64,000 bases of DNA from Argyresthia goedartella (lineage: Eukaryota > Arthropoda > Insecta > Lepidoptera > Argyresthiidae): assembly GCA_949825045.1 (NCBI GenBank), contig OX463829.1, positions 30,443,715 to 30,507,714 on the forward strand, given 5' to 3'. Made by a program: the position numbers and the translations under genes. Below the pieces are notes generated by a model. That model was given only the letters and a program-made list of their open reading frames with translations. It was not told where the DNA came from and did not search any database. This document shows positions 30,701-41,524 of this stretch, in pieces. Within the stretch, counting starts at the first letter, position 1, and every line of letters begins with the position of its first letter.

Positions 30701-33700
30701 GACGGCCACCTTAAACTGTTCGTGGAGGACGAGTACTCCCTGAACTGGCTGCGGGAGTGTGTCTCCGGTGTGTCTACACCATCCAACGTACAGTTGGTGG
30801 TAAAACGCCAATCGGAGATGGTCCGCAGGGTTCGATGTGGGGTGCTCATACCCAACGAACGAGGCAAGTGGAAGTCTGCGCCCGACGTCGGCGTAGTCCT
30901 CCACTTTATGAACAAGTGGGCACAGGTTGACCGATGGCTCCTCCAGAAAGTGGATGAGCAGCAGGACAACCTGTTTCTCATCACAGACGTCCCTGAAGAT
31001 GTGGTGCCGACCCTGATGGGAAGGGGCAGACAGCTCCTTTTTGGTAGTGGTTCGGTCTACCTCAAATTTCAGGGACTCGGTGGGAAATTTGTGAAGGAAC
31101 CACCGGTGGTAGCGCAGACCAGCTCTAAGCTGGTCATCACTGGGGTTTCATCAAAAACAGCAAAGCCCCAGAGTTCCACTCCAGAGCGGCAGCAAACAGG
31201 CCCCGATGCAGTCGGGGAAAGTTCTGCTGCTCAACCACAGGACGAGCACGCGCACTGGGAGGCCATGCTGCTTGGTGAAGGCGATGAGCCAGAACCAGCA
31301 GTGGTGCCCTCTGAGGGCGAGGAGCTGTCCATGCGGCTGGAGGAGGAACTCGTCTTGGAGGTGGAGGAGGGGTTGACCAAAAATGGCGTCCCTCTCCCGC
31401 GATTGTAAAATCCTCCAAGCCAACCTCCAACACAGCCAAACTGCAACGGCCCAGTTAAGACGCTGGTTGGGGGCAAACAGCACTGCCGTGGCTCTGATCC
31501 AGGAGCCGTGGATCAACCGCGGTAGCATTCGAGGGCTCGCCAATTTGAGAGGTAAGCTTTTCGGTACAACTGATCACGATAACCCTAGAACGTGCATCAT
31601 AACTACTAACAACATCCCAGCACAGCCATTAACAGAGTTCTGTTCCAGGGACCTGTGTGCCATAAGGCTGCAACTGCCCGACACAGCTAGGTGCCGCGAG
31701 CTCGTGGTGGCCTCCGCCTACATGCCTGCGGAGGACAACCCGCCTCCACACGACCTGTGCCGGCTGGTGGACCACTGCGAGAAGTCGGGCCTCCAGCTCA
31801 TCGTTGGGGCCGACTCGAACGCGCATCACCCACTGTGGGGCATGCCAGATATGAACAGCAGAGGTAAGACACTTGTTGAATACCTATTTACTACAAACCT
31901 CAATGTGCTTAACATAGGTTCTGAACCAACTTTTGTTACCAAGCGGAGCAGAACTATCGTTGATATTACCCTGGCAACGGCGGACATATCCGACGACGTT
32001 GGGGGCTGGCATGTGTCCAACGAGGCGTCATGCTCTGATCATCGATGGATACGCTTCGAGATCAACGCAGCGTTCTCCCCAACTGTCCCTAAGAGAAACC
32101 CACGCAAGACTGACAGAACCAGGTACAGAGCTATCCTAGGTGAAAGACTTGCTTGGGTGAGACTCTACCAGATCCGGAGGGACCCGAACAAATCGAACAA
32201 CAGGTAACAGATTTTACAAATACTTCAATAGACTGCTACCATTCAACTTGCCCGCTTAGCACACCAGCGCCTACCAACATCAAGGGGCAGCCTTGGTGGG
32301 GTCCTGATCTAGATAGGATGCGTGCTAAGATCAGAAGACTGCTAAACAGGGCGATGAACACCAGTGCTGATGAGGATTGGGACAACTATAAAGATGCCAA
32401 ATCCAAGTACAAGAAAGACTACGGTTCAAAAGCAGCAACTCATGGAGGAAATTCTGCAGCGACATTGAAACCGTTGATCAAGCAAATCGGGTAAGGCAAA
32501 TACTAGCTCAACAAGGCAACTCCAGGCTAGGGTCGCTTAAAAAACCCGATGGAACATATACCTCTTCCACCACAGAAACACACAGTCTCTTGTTGGAAAC
32601 TCACTTTCCCGGAAGTAGAACTATTCAAGAGATTGTGTGGCCGGAAGAGGTTCACCATGAAGCTGTCGACCACTTAGACATAACTAATAATATTATCACT
32701 GCTGACAAGGTGAGATGGGCCATTAATAGCTTTAAACCTTTTAAATCAGCAGGACCAGATGGAATCTTCCCAGCACTTCTACAGTGGGGTGGGGAACCCG
32801 TCATCAATATAATGGTCCGAATCATGAAAGCATGTCTTAGATTCGGATACGTTCCCAAAAGGTGGAGAGTAGTAAACGTAATTTTCATACCGAAGCCAGG
32901 AAGGAGCGACTACACTAACGCTAAATCTTTCAGGCCGATTAGTCTCACCTCGTTCTTGCTTAAAACTCTCGAACGTTTGTGCGAGAGACACCTGAGAGAT
33001 TGAGCGTTAAAACATATACCCTTACACAAGAATCAGCATGCATATAGTTTGGGTAAGTCTACTGAATCGGCTCTCCATGCAGTTGTATCCACAATTGAAG
33101 AGGCGATTCAAAACAAATGCATCTGTCTTGGAACTTTTATTGATATAGAAAGTGCCTTTGACAAGACGCAGTATAGCAGTATAAGTGCATCTCTAACAAG
33201 GCATGGGGTGTCAACAGCTGTAGACAACTGGGTCACAAACATGCTTAACAAACGTATCGTGCGTCTAGCTGGAGAGTCCCTATCGGCGGAGGTAGTGCGG
33301 GGATGCCCGCAGGGAGGAGTGCTCTCCCCGCTTCTGTGGAATCTGGTCATTAACGACCTGATTACCAAGCTTAACGCTAATGGATACTACACCGTAGGAT
33401 ACGCCGACGATTTGGTAATCCTCATCACAGGTAAATTTGCGAGCACAGTATGCAACCTTAAACAAACAGCTCTTCGCATCGTGGAGCGCTGGTGTTTAGA
33501 ATATGACCTGGCGGTTAACCCAACAAAAACGGTAATGGTCATGTTCACTAACAATAGGGCTCTTGGTAGGTATACCCTACCTAAGCTCTTTGGAACGGAA
33601 CTCCAGCTAGCAACTGAGGTGAAGTACCTGGGCATAACCTTGGACAGCAAGCTCAACTGGAGTAGCCACATCGACAACAAACTAAAGAAGGCGAGTATTG

Positions 33701-36700
33701 CTTTCTGGCAGTGTCGGAGAATGGTGGGGAAAAAGTGGGGACTTTCTCCCAACATCATTCTTTGGCTGTACGTAACGGTGATCCGTCCTCTTGTCTGCTA
33801 CGGAGCTGTGGTGTGGTGGACCAGGACCAAACTAACCACAATGGTAAGCAAACTCCAAAGCTTCCAAAGGGCTGGCCTGCATGGCTATCACAGGTAGTAT
33901 GAGAACTACTCCAACAGCAGCAATGGAGGCCATGCTGTGTCTTCCGCCACTCCAGCTGTATATTAAGCAGGAGGCCGCGTCATCTGCGGTGAGACTCAAC
34001 ACCTTAGGACTTTGGAGGAAAAACAGGACCTCACACACCGCCATCCTAGGGGAAGTTTACAAAAAATTTCCCATCTCTATGGCTTGCAGTGACAGAATCC
34101 CTAAACAATTTGTTTTTGACAAAAAATACAATATACAGTTACATGAAGACCATCGGGTTGAGGGGCTCGACGTTAAAGAGCTCAGAATTTTTACCGATGG
34201 TTCAAAAACTGAAGCAGGCACTGGTTCAGGCACCTTCTCGGAGGACCTAAACATCAAGATAGCCATTCCACTGGGTGCCCATAATACTGTCTTTCAAGCT
34301 GAATGCATGGGCATCATCTCGGCCGCTAATGCCATAGCATCGAGAAAGGTAAGAGATTCCTCCATTCGAATCCTCTCGGATAGCATGGCCGTCCTACAAG
34401 CCCTAAATAGCAACACTATTAACTCAGGGCTAATCTACGAGTGTCACAAACGACTAATGGAGGTATGTCAACACAACCGCGTAATCCTTCAATGGATAAA
34501 AGGACACAGCGGATCAAGAGGTAACGATGCAGCGGATGAGTTGGCGCGTAAAGGATCTAGCTTGACAGCGTATGGTCCCGAACCTATCATCCCTCTTCCC
34601 TTCAAGATGGTACGCTCATTTCTGAGAGAGTCGACCAGGAATGATCATGCCACTCTTTGGACAAACCATGAGGAGTGCAGGCAGGCTAAGCTGGCCTTGC
34701 CGTCCCCTAGCGCTAGGCTGGCTAAGACCTTGCTTCGACTTAGTAGGCCGCGCATGCGACTGGTAACCGCAGCACTTACTGGCCATGGTTTCTTTAATAA
34801 ACATCTATATGTCCTAGGTGTTACCGACAGCCCCCTTTGCAGAGCCTGCTTGGAGGCAGAAGAAACGGCTGCTCACGTCCTCATGGAGTGCACAGGAGTA
34901 GCGGACTACAGGGCTAAACACCTCGGTCAATCGAGGGACCTTCCAGGGATAGTCGGTAACGTAAAGGGCCTACTGGCGTTCCTGGAGGAGTTGGGTTGGC
35001 TCGAATGATGTCGCATTCCCACCCACACGCAAAATAGGCGCTTTCGTCGTCGAGTTGCGGAAACCAGCCCGTCTTACAATTGACAATTGACAATTGATAC
35101 CCATAATGTTGAATGAAGTTTGGATCTAACTTTGCTGGACCATTTTTTTGAGGACCTCTTGCATGATATACATCGTACCTGTGAGCAGACTTAACGGAAC
35201 CGTAGCGGAAGTGTTTCTCGACCCGGAACAAGTAGATCCAGCACTCGGGGATCGGGAACCGGATGCTGACGTCCTCGCAGGGGATCTGCCCCAGCTTGCG
35301 CGACGCGAACCCTGGCACCAGCACGTCCGCTCGCAACTCCACCTGAAACTCCCGGGAAACTCAATCATCTCTCTAAATAATTAAAACATTCAACCATGCA
35401 ATACATAGACGTCTATTAGTAGGTACACCGAGATAAAGACCTGCTGGAAAATAGTTTACCTTAACAACACTCTTTGAGCGACATGAAGAATGGTAAGACA
35501 TACATACAAGCAAAAATAAAATAATTTTAGCCCCTGATTTAAGCGACACATACAGACAGAACATCGGGATAACGTGTTAGTGTAGTTCATTGCAATGCAA
35601 CATAAGAAGCTGTATATAGGCTGATTTATGATAGCGGGTGTAATAGCACAATTCCTCTCAGTTTTCCACCAGATCAATTCAAACGATAATATCACCACCG
35701 GTATAGAAGTATCATCGTTACGTGAGGTATTACCTTATTCCCTGTGACGCACCAAACAGCTTTGAGCTGTAACGGCAGCTCGCGATTCTTGGGCGGCCGG
35801 ACTCGGAATCTCATCAGCTCAATATAGCAAGCATCGGGTGGCTTAAACCTGCAACACAATACACCATATTAAGCCACATTTACCATTAAGTATGGAATGG
35901 AGTACCTGTTGAGATTGTTTGAGCTATCGAACAATATGTCCCATAATTTATCTTCTTCTACATATTATAAAACGTAATTACCTCCTTTTAAAGTTCCGTA
36001 CCCAAAGGGTGCAAAACGAGACCCTTCAGGTACGGAACTAAGCCTCCTCCGTCTGTAAGTCTGTTCGTCCGTCCGTCAGCGGGCTGCATCTTACGCACCG
36101 CAATAGGTAAATAGTTGAATTTTTCACAGAAGGTGTAATTCTGTTGCCGCTGCAGCAACAAGTAATGAACAATTCGATGTTTTATTAATTAAAAGATTAT
36201 AATCAGTCAAATATCAACGTAAGTTTATCGATATAACCACAGATACTATAATATATGATATCGGATCCGCAATCTGAGGAGCGAGGTATCGAAACCAAGT
36301 TTGGACATGATTTATTTTTATTAAATTGTCTCTTACAATGGTACGGAACCCTTCGTGTGCGAAGCAACCAACGCTTGACCGTTTTTAGAATCCCTTACCA
36401 TTTTTTTGAGTAATATAAAGATACCATTACTTGGGCTACCATCAATAAGTGTGTACACACTTATAGGTAAATAAGGTAAATATAAATTTTACGAACAAGA
36501 GTCTTACTTGATAATCTTGGTTGCGTCGAACTCCTCCGGCTGCACGCACGCGTGGAACTCCGTGTCCTCCACCCGGATCCACTCCTCCGTCACGACGGGG
36601 ATGATGTCATGTCGGCCGACCACCTCCTTGCCCTGCCTCCGCATGTCGTTCACTCCCAGCTCCACGTCTGGCATACCTAGAGGCAGAGAGGAATTACTTA

Positions 36701-39700
36701 ACAATCTCAACAAAGCGTCACGAGGTCACGTCTTTTACCACGGCACATTTGTGCTCGCTCCTGTTAAATATTTGCTGTGGGAGTCTTATCTGAGTTATTT
36801 ATACGCATTTACAATCCTCGAATCTTGACTTTTATCGACTCTTGAATTCAACTCCAATGAAGTCGCTTGTGACTCGAATGAGTTCCATGTGCGACTTCTG
36901 AACTACATACATAATCACTTAGGATAGTGGGTAGATAAGGCTAATTTCAGAATAGATTAAAGATGCAGATGCATGCTTTGCTTGCAGACTCACCACTCAG
37001 GAATCCGAGGAAGAAAAGTCGAACCCTTGCGATTTGTTTCTGGACTGCTCCGTCTGCATCTTGCTCCACGTATAGCTCGTCTACGGCTGTGATTTGGACC
37101 TGAAACGAACAAAAGCAATATAATAGTAGGTTTTATACATTATAGATGTTTTTTTTAGCAAAATCTCCTTAGCATCAGGTGGTATATTAAAGTAAGTAGG
37201 TTATTAAACTTTAGTTACCTCTTCCATCTTATAAGTGAGGGCTCGGTCACGGTGCGCCGGCAGTCGGAACAGAGCTTCCTCGATGCAGCACGAGAACTGC
37301 TTCATATCCTCGTAAGCCAGCGAGCCGATCTTGAAGAGTTGTGACACCTGTGGAAAGCAACACCAGATTGACGATGAGTTCGAAGAAGTTGAAGAGCGTC
37401 AATGAGTTTTAAGTAGATGAAGAGAAATTAAAGCTTACTTGAGGAGCATGCTCGACGGGAAGACCAAGTTTTCGCAAGTCGCTGCCAAATTCCTTGCACC
37501 CCTGGTAGTCACCTTGAATAGCGTACGCGGCGAACTGGGAGAGCTTGTTTGTTATACGCTCAGCTTTCGTCACTTGTCCGGGTCTGTGAATCATTGTTGA
37601 TCAGGATCATATTTTTACCATGTTGGATGGAAAGTTATTTAATCTACTTAATGACGTTAAGGGCTAAGATTTTTAGACGCATGACAAATGACGAGGATAT
37701 AAATAGGGAACAAAAATGGTGGACTCACCTGACACCAGGCCGTTCCTTGTAAAAGACGTACTGCAGCTTGACCGTGAAGATCTTGCCAAACTGGTCAAAC
37801 TGCTGCGCGCCGACCTCGGAAACAGAGTAGCAGGCCTGCAATGGCAACTCCTGGAACGGCTCCTTGTCCGTGGCGGAGTTCAGCAGCTGGACCACAGGGT
37901 TATCTCCCTGGTATGCTAAGCGGACGAAGATCTTCTTCCAGAACCTGTGGCAAGATGGTGGGTGTTTTGTTTATCTACTTGAGTTTGATATTATCTTATC
38001 ATCATTATTAATTATGTCATGAAACATTATTCCCAGAATACAGCACAAATAACAACAGGTTTTATTTGTATCTAAAAGATATTATTTAGAATATGATCAA
38101 CTAGATAACTCCAATAGACGCAGCCCTTCATTGTGCTGAAGACAGAAAAGCTTGGAAGACGACGGTCAACCAGCTCCATCGAAGGATAGAGCAACGATAT
38201 TTAACAATGAGGAACCATCTGAGGAGGAATAGGATATCGATATTTTCGTACAAAGGAGTTTCTTGAGTGGGATATATGGGTACCTTTGTCCGGTGATCTT
38301 CTTCTTGTTGGGCTGCCGCAGGTGCATCTCCCAGCCAGGACCGAGGTACTTGGTCCGTGGGAACTCCTCCAGCGGCTGCGACACGTCGTCGTCGAACAGC
38401 GGCGTCGGTGGCGTCTCCCCGCCGGAACCCGAGCGCGAGCGCGCCTCTGTGGTACAACACACACTTCAGCAATATGATGATCATATTATATAAATTAATC
38501 TCAAGAAGTACCTTTCTACAGATTTATGTTTTTTTAGGGTTCCGTACCCGAAGGGTTCCAAACGGGACCCTATTACTAAGACTCCGCTGTCCGTCCGTCC
38601 GTCTGTCACCAGGCTGTATCTCACGAACCGTGATAGTTAGACAGTTGAAATTTTCACAGATGATGTATTTATGTTGCCGCTATAACAACAAATACTAAAA
38701 AACAGGATAAAAGAAATATTTAAGGGGGCTCCCATACAACAATTCTTTCAATACCACATACAAACGTATGGATGCACCTGGTTACGTACATGGAGTGTGA
38801 AAGTAACCACACTAATAACTTTGTAAACAATATTTTGCTGTGTAAAATCCAAACTATTCACTCCACACCATCGCTTCCATTGAACGGTGGTACGGAACCC
38901 TTCGTACGCGATTTAGACTCGCACTTGACCGGTTTTTTTTAAAGAACCTGCGGTTTGCGACTTGGTCCTAGCTATTGCGCATTGGCCATGCATTTCCTAC
39001 TCTTCAATTTTCCATCTGAACTCTTGCATTTGTTGACGTGGAAGGCTTGGATAGTCGTGGTTAAATTATTTTAGTCAATACCATGCCAGGTTGAAATCAA
39101 AATACGTCGTTAGCAATATACTGACTTATTTCATTCGTAATAGCAGCAGAAGTACCTTCAGTTACCCATCTAAAGCTATAATTTAGATACGGTTGGCGCA
39201 GCCGTGGGTCAATGTGGCCTAAGTATGATGATTATGATTGATGAACTATCATTTGATTTATGTGACTATTACTGGGTGGACAGTTAATTCTGAAAGCAGC
39301 GGTTACCTCTCTGCTGCTCGAAGGTCTGCTGCTGTTCCTGTTCGTCAAAGGGATTAGCGCGCGGCGACTCCGGCAGCGCCTGCGGGCGTGGCGGCGGCGC
39401 CAGCGCAGGCACTGGCGCGCCGCCCTGCACGGACTCCTTGGGTCTGGGGAATAGATGATGATGTGGGTATATTATTTGACTAACATAAGGTTTACTGAAC
39501 TAGGATACCACTATATATATATAGTAGTTGCCCTGTACTATATAAAAGAGTCAAATATGATCTCAGGAACATTTATACAAAAAAAAATACAAATGCTTAA
39601 ATTAAATGCAAATAGTATGCGCTGGCAATAACAGCTTGCAATATTTACGTAATAGCTGTAGTTGTGTATTCACCTTATGAAGAGCGAAAAGGTGTCGTCC

Positions 39701-41510
39701 CCGGAGTCACGCGAGTCCTGCTCCTCCAGGTGCGGCGTGGCGGCGGGCGGCGGAGGCGGCGGTGCCTGCATGCTCAGGAACGAGTCGAACACCTCCGCCT
39801 CAAAGCCAGCGCCACTCTCAGGGCCTGCGCTCAGATCGCCCCACGCGCCTGCAACCGACAATACATCGTCAGCGTCACGGTGAAGGTTCACTCGGGAAAG
39901 AGAGTAATGTAACTTGCATGTGATAAAAAATTACCTGATGCAACATGGTTATTTCCAGTGGAGTCAAACTTAGCGGAGAAGGCGTCGAAAGCGTCCTGCG
40001 ACTCTGGGAAGGTGGAGTCCTGGTGCATAGGCTCGGGCGGCGGGGCCGCACCCCACGCCGCCGCCACGGATGGGTTCACGTTGATTCCGAACGCTTCCGC
40101 GGCTTGCTGAGTTTTGTTGAACGCGTCATTCTGCGCTTCATATGCATTGTCGTTTATCGCACCGAACGCTTCATTATGGGAGATGCCGAAGATGTTCGTT
40201 GACTGAGCCATGAACGCCTCCGCAGTTTCATTGCCGAACGGCGAGGCCGCGGCCGGCTCGGTGACTGGAGGAGCGAAGTCTTCAAACGGATTCATCACGC
40301 CCTCCTCTAGCTTGTACGCCTTCTGGTCTTCGTCGTCAAACGGTGATGTTACCGCGGGCTCTACCGGCGGCTCCGAGCAGTCCATCGGTGCAGCGGGCTC
40401 GAAGGGCGGCTGCGAGTCGTGTGCAGCGGCGATGGAAGGGGATTTTTCCTGTGAACTGGCCACGGGAACGGCCGTCACGTTCGGTACCGCGGCCTGCGTC
40501 TCGATCACCTCCGCGGGGGGCGAATGCTGGAAGGCGGGCTCGGCGGGTACCGGCTCACTCGAGAAAAGGGACACCGGTGCCGGCGAGGCCGCGGTCGTCG
40601 GTGCTGCCGGCGGCTCCGGGGCTCCGCTGATTTCCAGAAAGTCATCACCCAAAAAGTCCACTTGCTTCTCCTCCGGCTTCGGCGCAGAGTAGAGGCTCAT
40701 AATGGCCTCCTTGGTGGGCGGTACCATGGTTGGCGCGGGCGCGTCAAAAAGGTTGGGCGAGGCGGCGCGTGCGAGCGGCAGTGGCTGGGCGGGACGTGGT
40801 GGTCGCGCGGGGGGTGCCGCAGGGCGTGCGGGCGGCAGCGCAGGCCGGGCGGGCTTGTTACGGTTAATATCGAACAGCTCGGCGGTGGGCGGCTCGGGAA
40901 TTGGGTCTGGCTGCGGTGGTGGCTGCGGCTCCGGCTCGAGGTCCAGGTCGGGCAGGTCGGGCTCGGGGGAGTGGAGATCACGCGCGGACACTGGGCTCGG
41001 CGTGCGCGTCGGTGGGATGCGGTCCAGCATGTGCGAGCTCGTCAGCTCCATGTGCCCAGTCACGCTCTGGATGAGCGTCTGTGTCTCGGAGGGCAGCGGG
41101 CGTGCGGGCGGCGGCGGGCGTGGTGGCTGGCGCGGTGCGAGTGGCAACTCCGTCGGCTTTACAGGCACCGGCGTTGACGGTGGCGCCGGCGTGATAACGG
41201 GAATGGCGGCGGCAGCCGGCGGGGACGTGACCCCGAATATGTCTGGCAGCGAGTCCGGGACGGGCTGCTCGAAGGCGTCTCCACCCCCAAAGTCGTCTAC
41301 ACCCCCAAAGTCACTTCTGCCGTCAAATGCGCCTCCGCCACCAAAGTCACCTCCACCTCCAAAGTCCGCGAAGGGGTTGCTGGCGGCGAAGGGGTTGTCC
41401 CCGGTGAGCGCCGGTTCTGGCTCGGCCGACATGCCCATCGTGAAGGGGTTGAGCTCGGTGGCGATGGGCGCAACCGGCTCGGCCATGCTCAGGAAGGGGT
41501 TGAACGCCAT
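27781..41510 (-). CDS. stnB: stoned B, second cistron of the stoned mRNA, 14 coding exons
   Basis: Stonin-family clathrin adaptor for synaptic vesicle endocytosis; family members bind synaptotagmin through the mu-homology domain. Exons (high to low): 41510-39935, 39848-39674, 39443-39307, 38446-38284, 37944-37729, 37583-37439, 37347-37219, 37099-36994, 36676-36508, 35848-35734, 35342-35179, 29695-29541, 28801-28594, 27925-27781. Every intron is GT-AG, phases match throughout, and the sum is 3,603 nt (1,200 aa plus TGA), close to the fly protein. Residues 1-630 are proline-rich with six NPF motifs (EH-domain ligands). The stonin homology domain starts near 650 (KYLGPGWEMHLRQPNKKKITGQ, FWKKIFVRL). 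The mu-homology domain spans about 790-1150 (VQITAVDELYVEQDADG, PIPECWIYLFRVEKHFRYGS, YEHQHRAIVWRMPRLPKEGQG, VELRADVLVPGF). The tail ends SDDSDSD. The start context is ATCATGG. No transcript evidence was available. Confidence 0.93.
28110..28290 (-). mobile_element. tRNA-related SINE fragment in a stnB intron
   Basis: Minus-strand reading gives a B-box-like GGTTCGAGTTCC followed by gggcaaatatttgtttgat and a region ending in gggtactagacaacg-like sequence on the plus strand. The same arrangement (B box then gggcaaatatttgtgtgat) is in the clearer SINE at 56940-57130. Confidence 0.45.
28330..28475 (+). mobile_element. J2 LINE tail fragment in a stnB intron
   Basis: It contains cttctcccatagtggtcc, ggaagtggcaaaaattacg and aatatctacagtaataaaga, the final part of the J2 3'UTR seen at 17510-17610. 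It is antisense to stnB, between its last two coding exons. Confidence 0.65.
29161..29252. repeat. Four-copy 23-bp tandem repeat
   Basis: The unit ataaatatagatctagacgg followed by cat is repeated four times without gaps (29161, 29184, 29207, 29230). Copies 2 and 3 each carry one substitution. It lies in the stnB intron between 28802 and 29540. Confidence 0.85.
29849..31408 (+). CDS. LOA-like LINE ORF1 (gag-like), open
   Basis: The open frame of about 519 residues starts at ATG 29849, which lies in the target-site duplication, not in the element; the frame is also open upstream into intron sequence. The N-terminal half is basic and low-complexity (Lys/Arg/Ser/Gly-rich, for example RRWKKKQRL). 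The C-terminal half (about residues 270-420) reads LNEIDDKILREALADPSKENP, LFVEDEYSLNWLRECV, GVVLHFMNKWAQVDRWLLQKV and LFLITDVPEDVVPTLM, resembling the DUF4780-type domain of arthropod LINE ORF1 proteins as I recall it. It ends with an acidic tail, and its last 26 nt overlap ORF2. No CCHC knuckle is seen. The missing native start suggests 5' truncation. Confidence 0.7.
   Translation: MSKQVRESASADPQASTGRTATISDLPVQTGSDSTVEVSCKKPESESRGRATGQPGARSHSTNIAEHFASAWTTVGRKGKPPKQSLQGKGPSTKRPDTVQTGPGRKANRRWKKKQRLAATSAAAGVDGVPSATVTTDGGPAVNTAGAAGKVTGSRGVKGATLDSNGAKPTVAFSGGPTSNKKLKSAKRSGKNERAAAKRARLEDSISPRVEPKKQCTEARRAGVTYAQKVKSDQYIAVTDVATGHISQDLSTLILNEIDDKILREALADPSKENPKFGGKPRYEDGHLKLFVEDEYSLNWLRECVSGVSTPSNVQLVVKRQSEMVRRVRCGVLIPNERGKWKSAPDVGVVLHFMNKWAQVDRWLLQKVDEQQDNLFLITDVPEDVVPTLMGRGRQLLFGSGSVYLKFQGLGGKFVKEPPVVAQTSSKLVITGVSSKTAKPQSSTPERQQTGPDAVGESSAAQPQDEHAHWEAMLLGEGDEPEPAVVPSEGEELSMRLEEELVLEVEEGLTKNGVPLPRL
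29853..35095 (+). mobile_element. LOA/I-like LINE in a stnB intron, 14-bp TSD
   Basis: The insertion is bounded by the exact 14-bp duplication gatacccataatgt at 29839-29852 and 35096-35109. The 3' tail is three copies of a ttgacaa-type unit (caattgacaattgacaattg). It has two ORFs, with ORF2 comprising endonuclease, RT and RNase H domains, typical of the I superfamily. The YADD active site and GCPQGGVLSPLLWNLVIND block fit LOA/R1-like clades. It is antisense to stnB and accounts for most of the 5.5-kb intron 29696-35178. A near-identical 3' piece is at 46357-46817. Confidence 0.88.
31383..35008 (+). pseudogene. LOA-like LINE ORF2: endonuclease-RT-RNase H, broken
   Basis: ATG at 31383 overlaps the ORF1 end. 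The endonuclease is at 31400-32090 (ILQANLQHSQTAT, ALIQEPW, VGADSNAHHPLWG, CSDHRWI). The linker continues in another frame at 32170-32494. RT is at 32590-33897 (SFRPISLTSFLLKTLERL, GTFIDIESAFDKTQ, GCPQGGVLSPLLWNLVIND, VGYADDLVIL). RNase H is at 34170-34560 with all four acidic positions (FTDGSKTE, QAECMGI, LSDSMAVL, GNDAADELA). A Cys/His cluster (C--C ... H--C, near 34840-34895) ends the protein at LEELGWLE. Lesions are frameshifts near 32170, 32480 and 33885 and an in-frame TGA at 33001, so this copy cannot make a full protein. Confidence 0.88.
35988..36386 (+). repeat. gtccgtccgtcc-family repeat in a stnB intron
   Basis: Same layout as 24062-24516: agttccgtacccaaagggtg, gttcgtccgtccgtcagcgg, a gttgccgct block, a degenerate tRNA-like region (gaaaccaagtttggacat), and ggtacggaacccttcgtgtg at the end. 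It lies between stnB exons 35734-35848 and 36508-36676. Confidence 0.65.
38530..38938 (+). repeat. gtccgtccgtcc-family repeat in a stnB intron
   Basis: It opens agggttccgtacccgaaggg, then tgtccgtccgtccgtctgtc, a gttgccgctataacaac block, and closes with ggtacggaacccttcgtacg and cgcacttgaccgg. It is the best-preserved copy for judging the inversely complementary ends. It lies between exons 38284-38446 and 39307-39443. Confidence 0.7.
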
Positions 41511-41524
41511 GATCGCTTGGTATC
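41511..41524 (-). promoter_or_regulatory. stnA-stnB intercistronic spacer, 14 nt
   Basis: The stnA stop TGA (41527-41525) is followed by GATACCAAGCGATC and the stnB ATG (41510-41508). There is no room for an intron or a separate promoter, so stnB must be read from the same mRNA by leaky scanning, reinitiation or another internal start. The context ATC ATG G is close to optimal. Confidence 0.85.
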
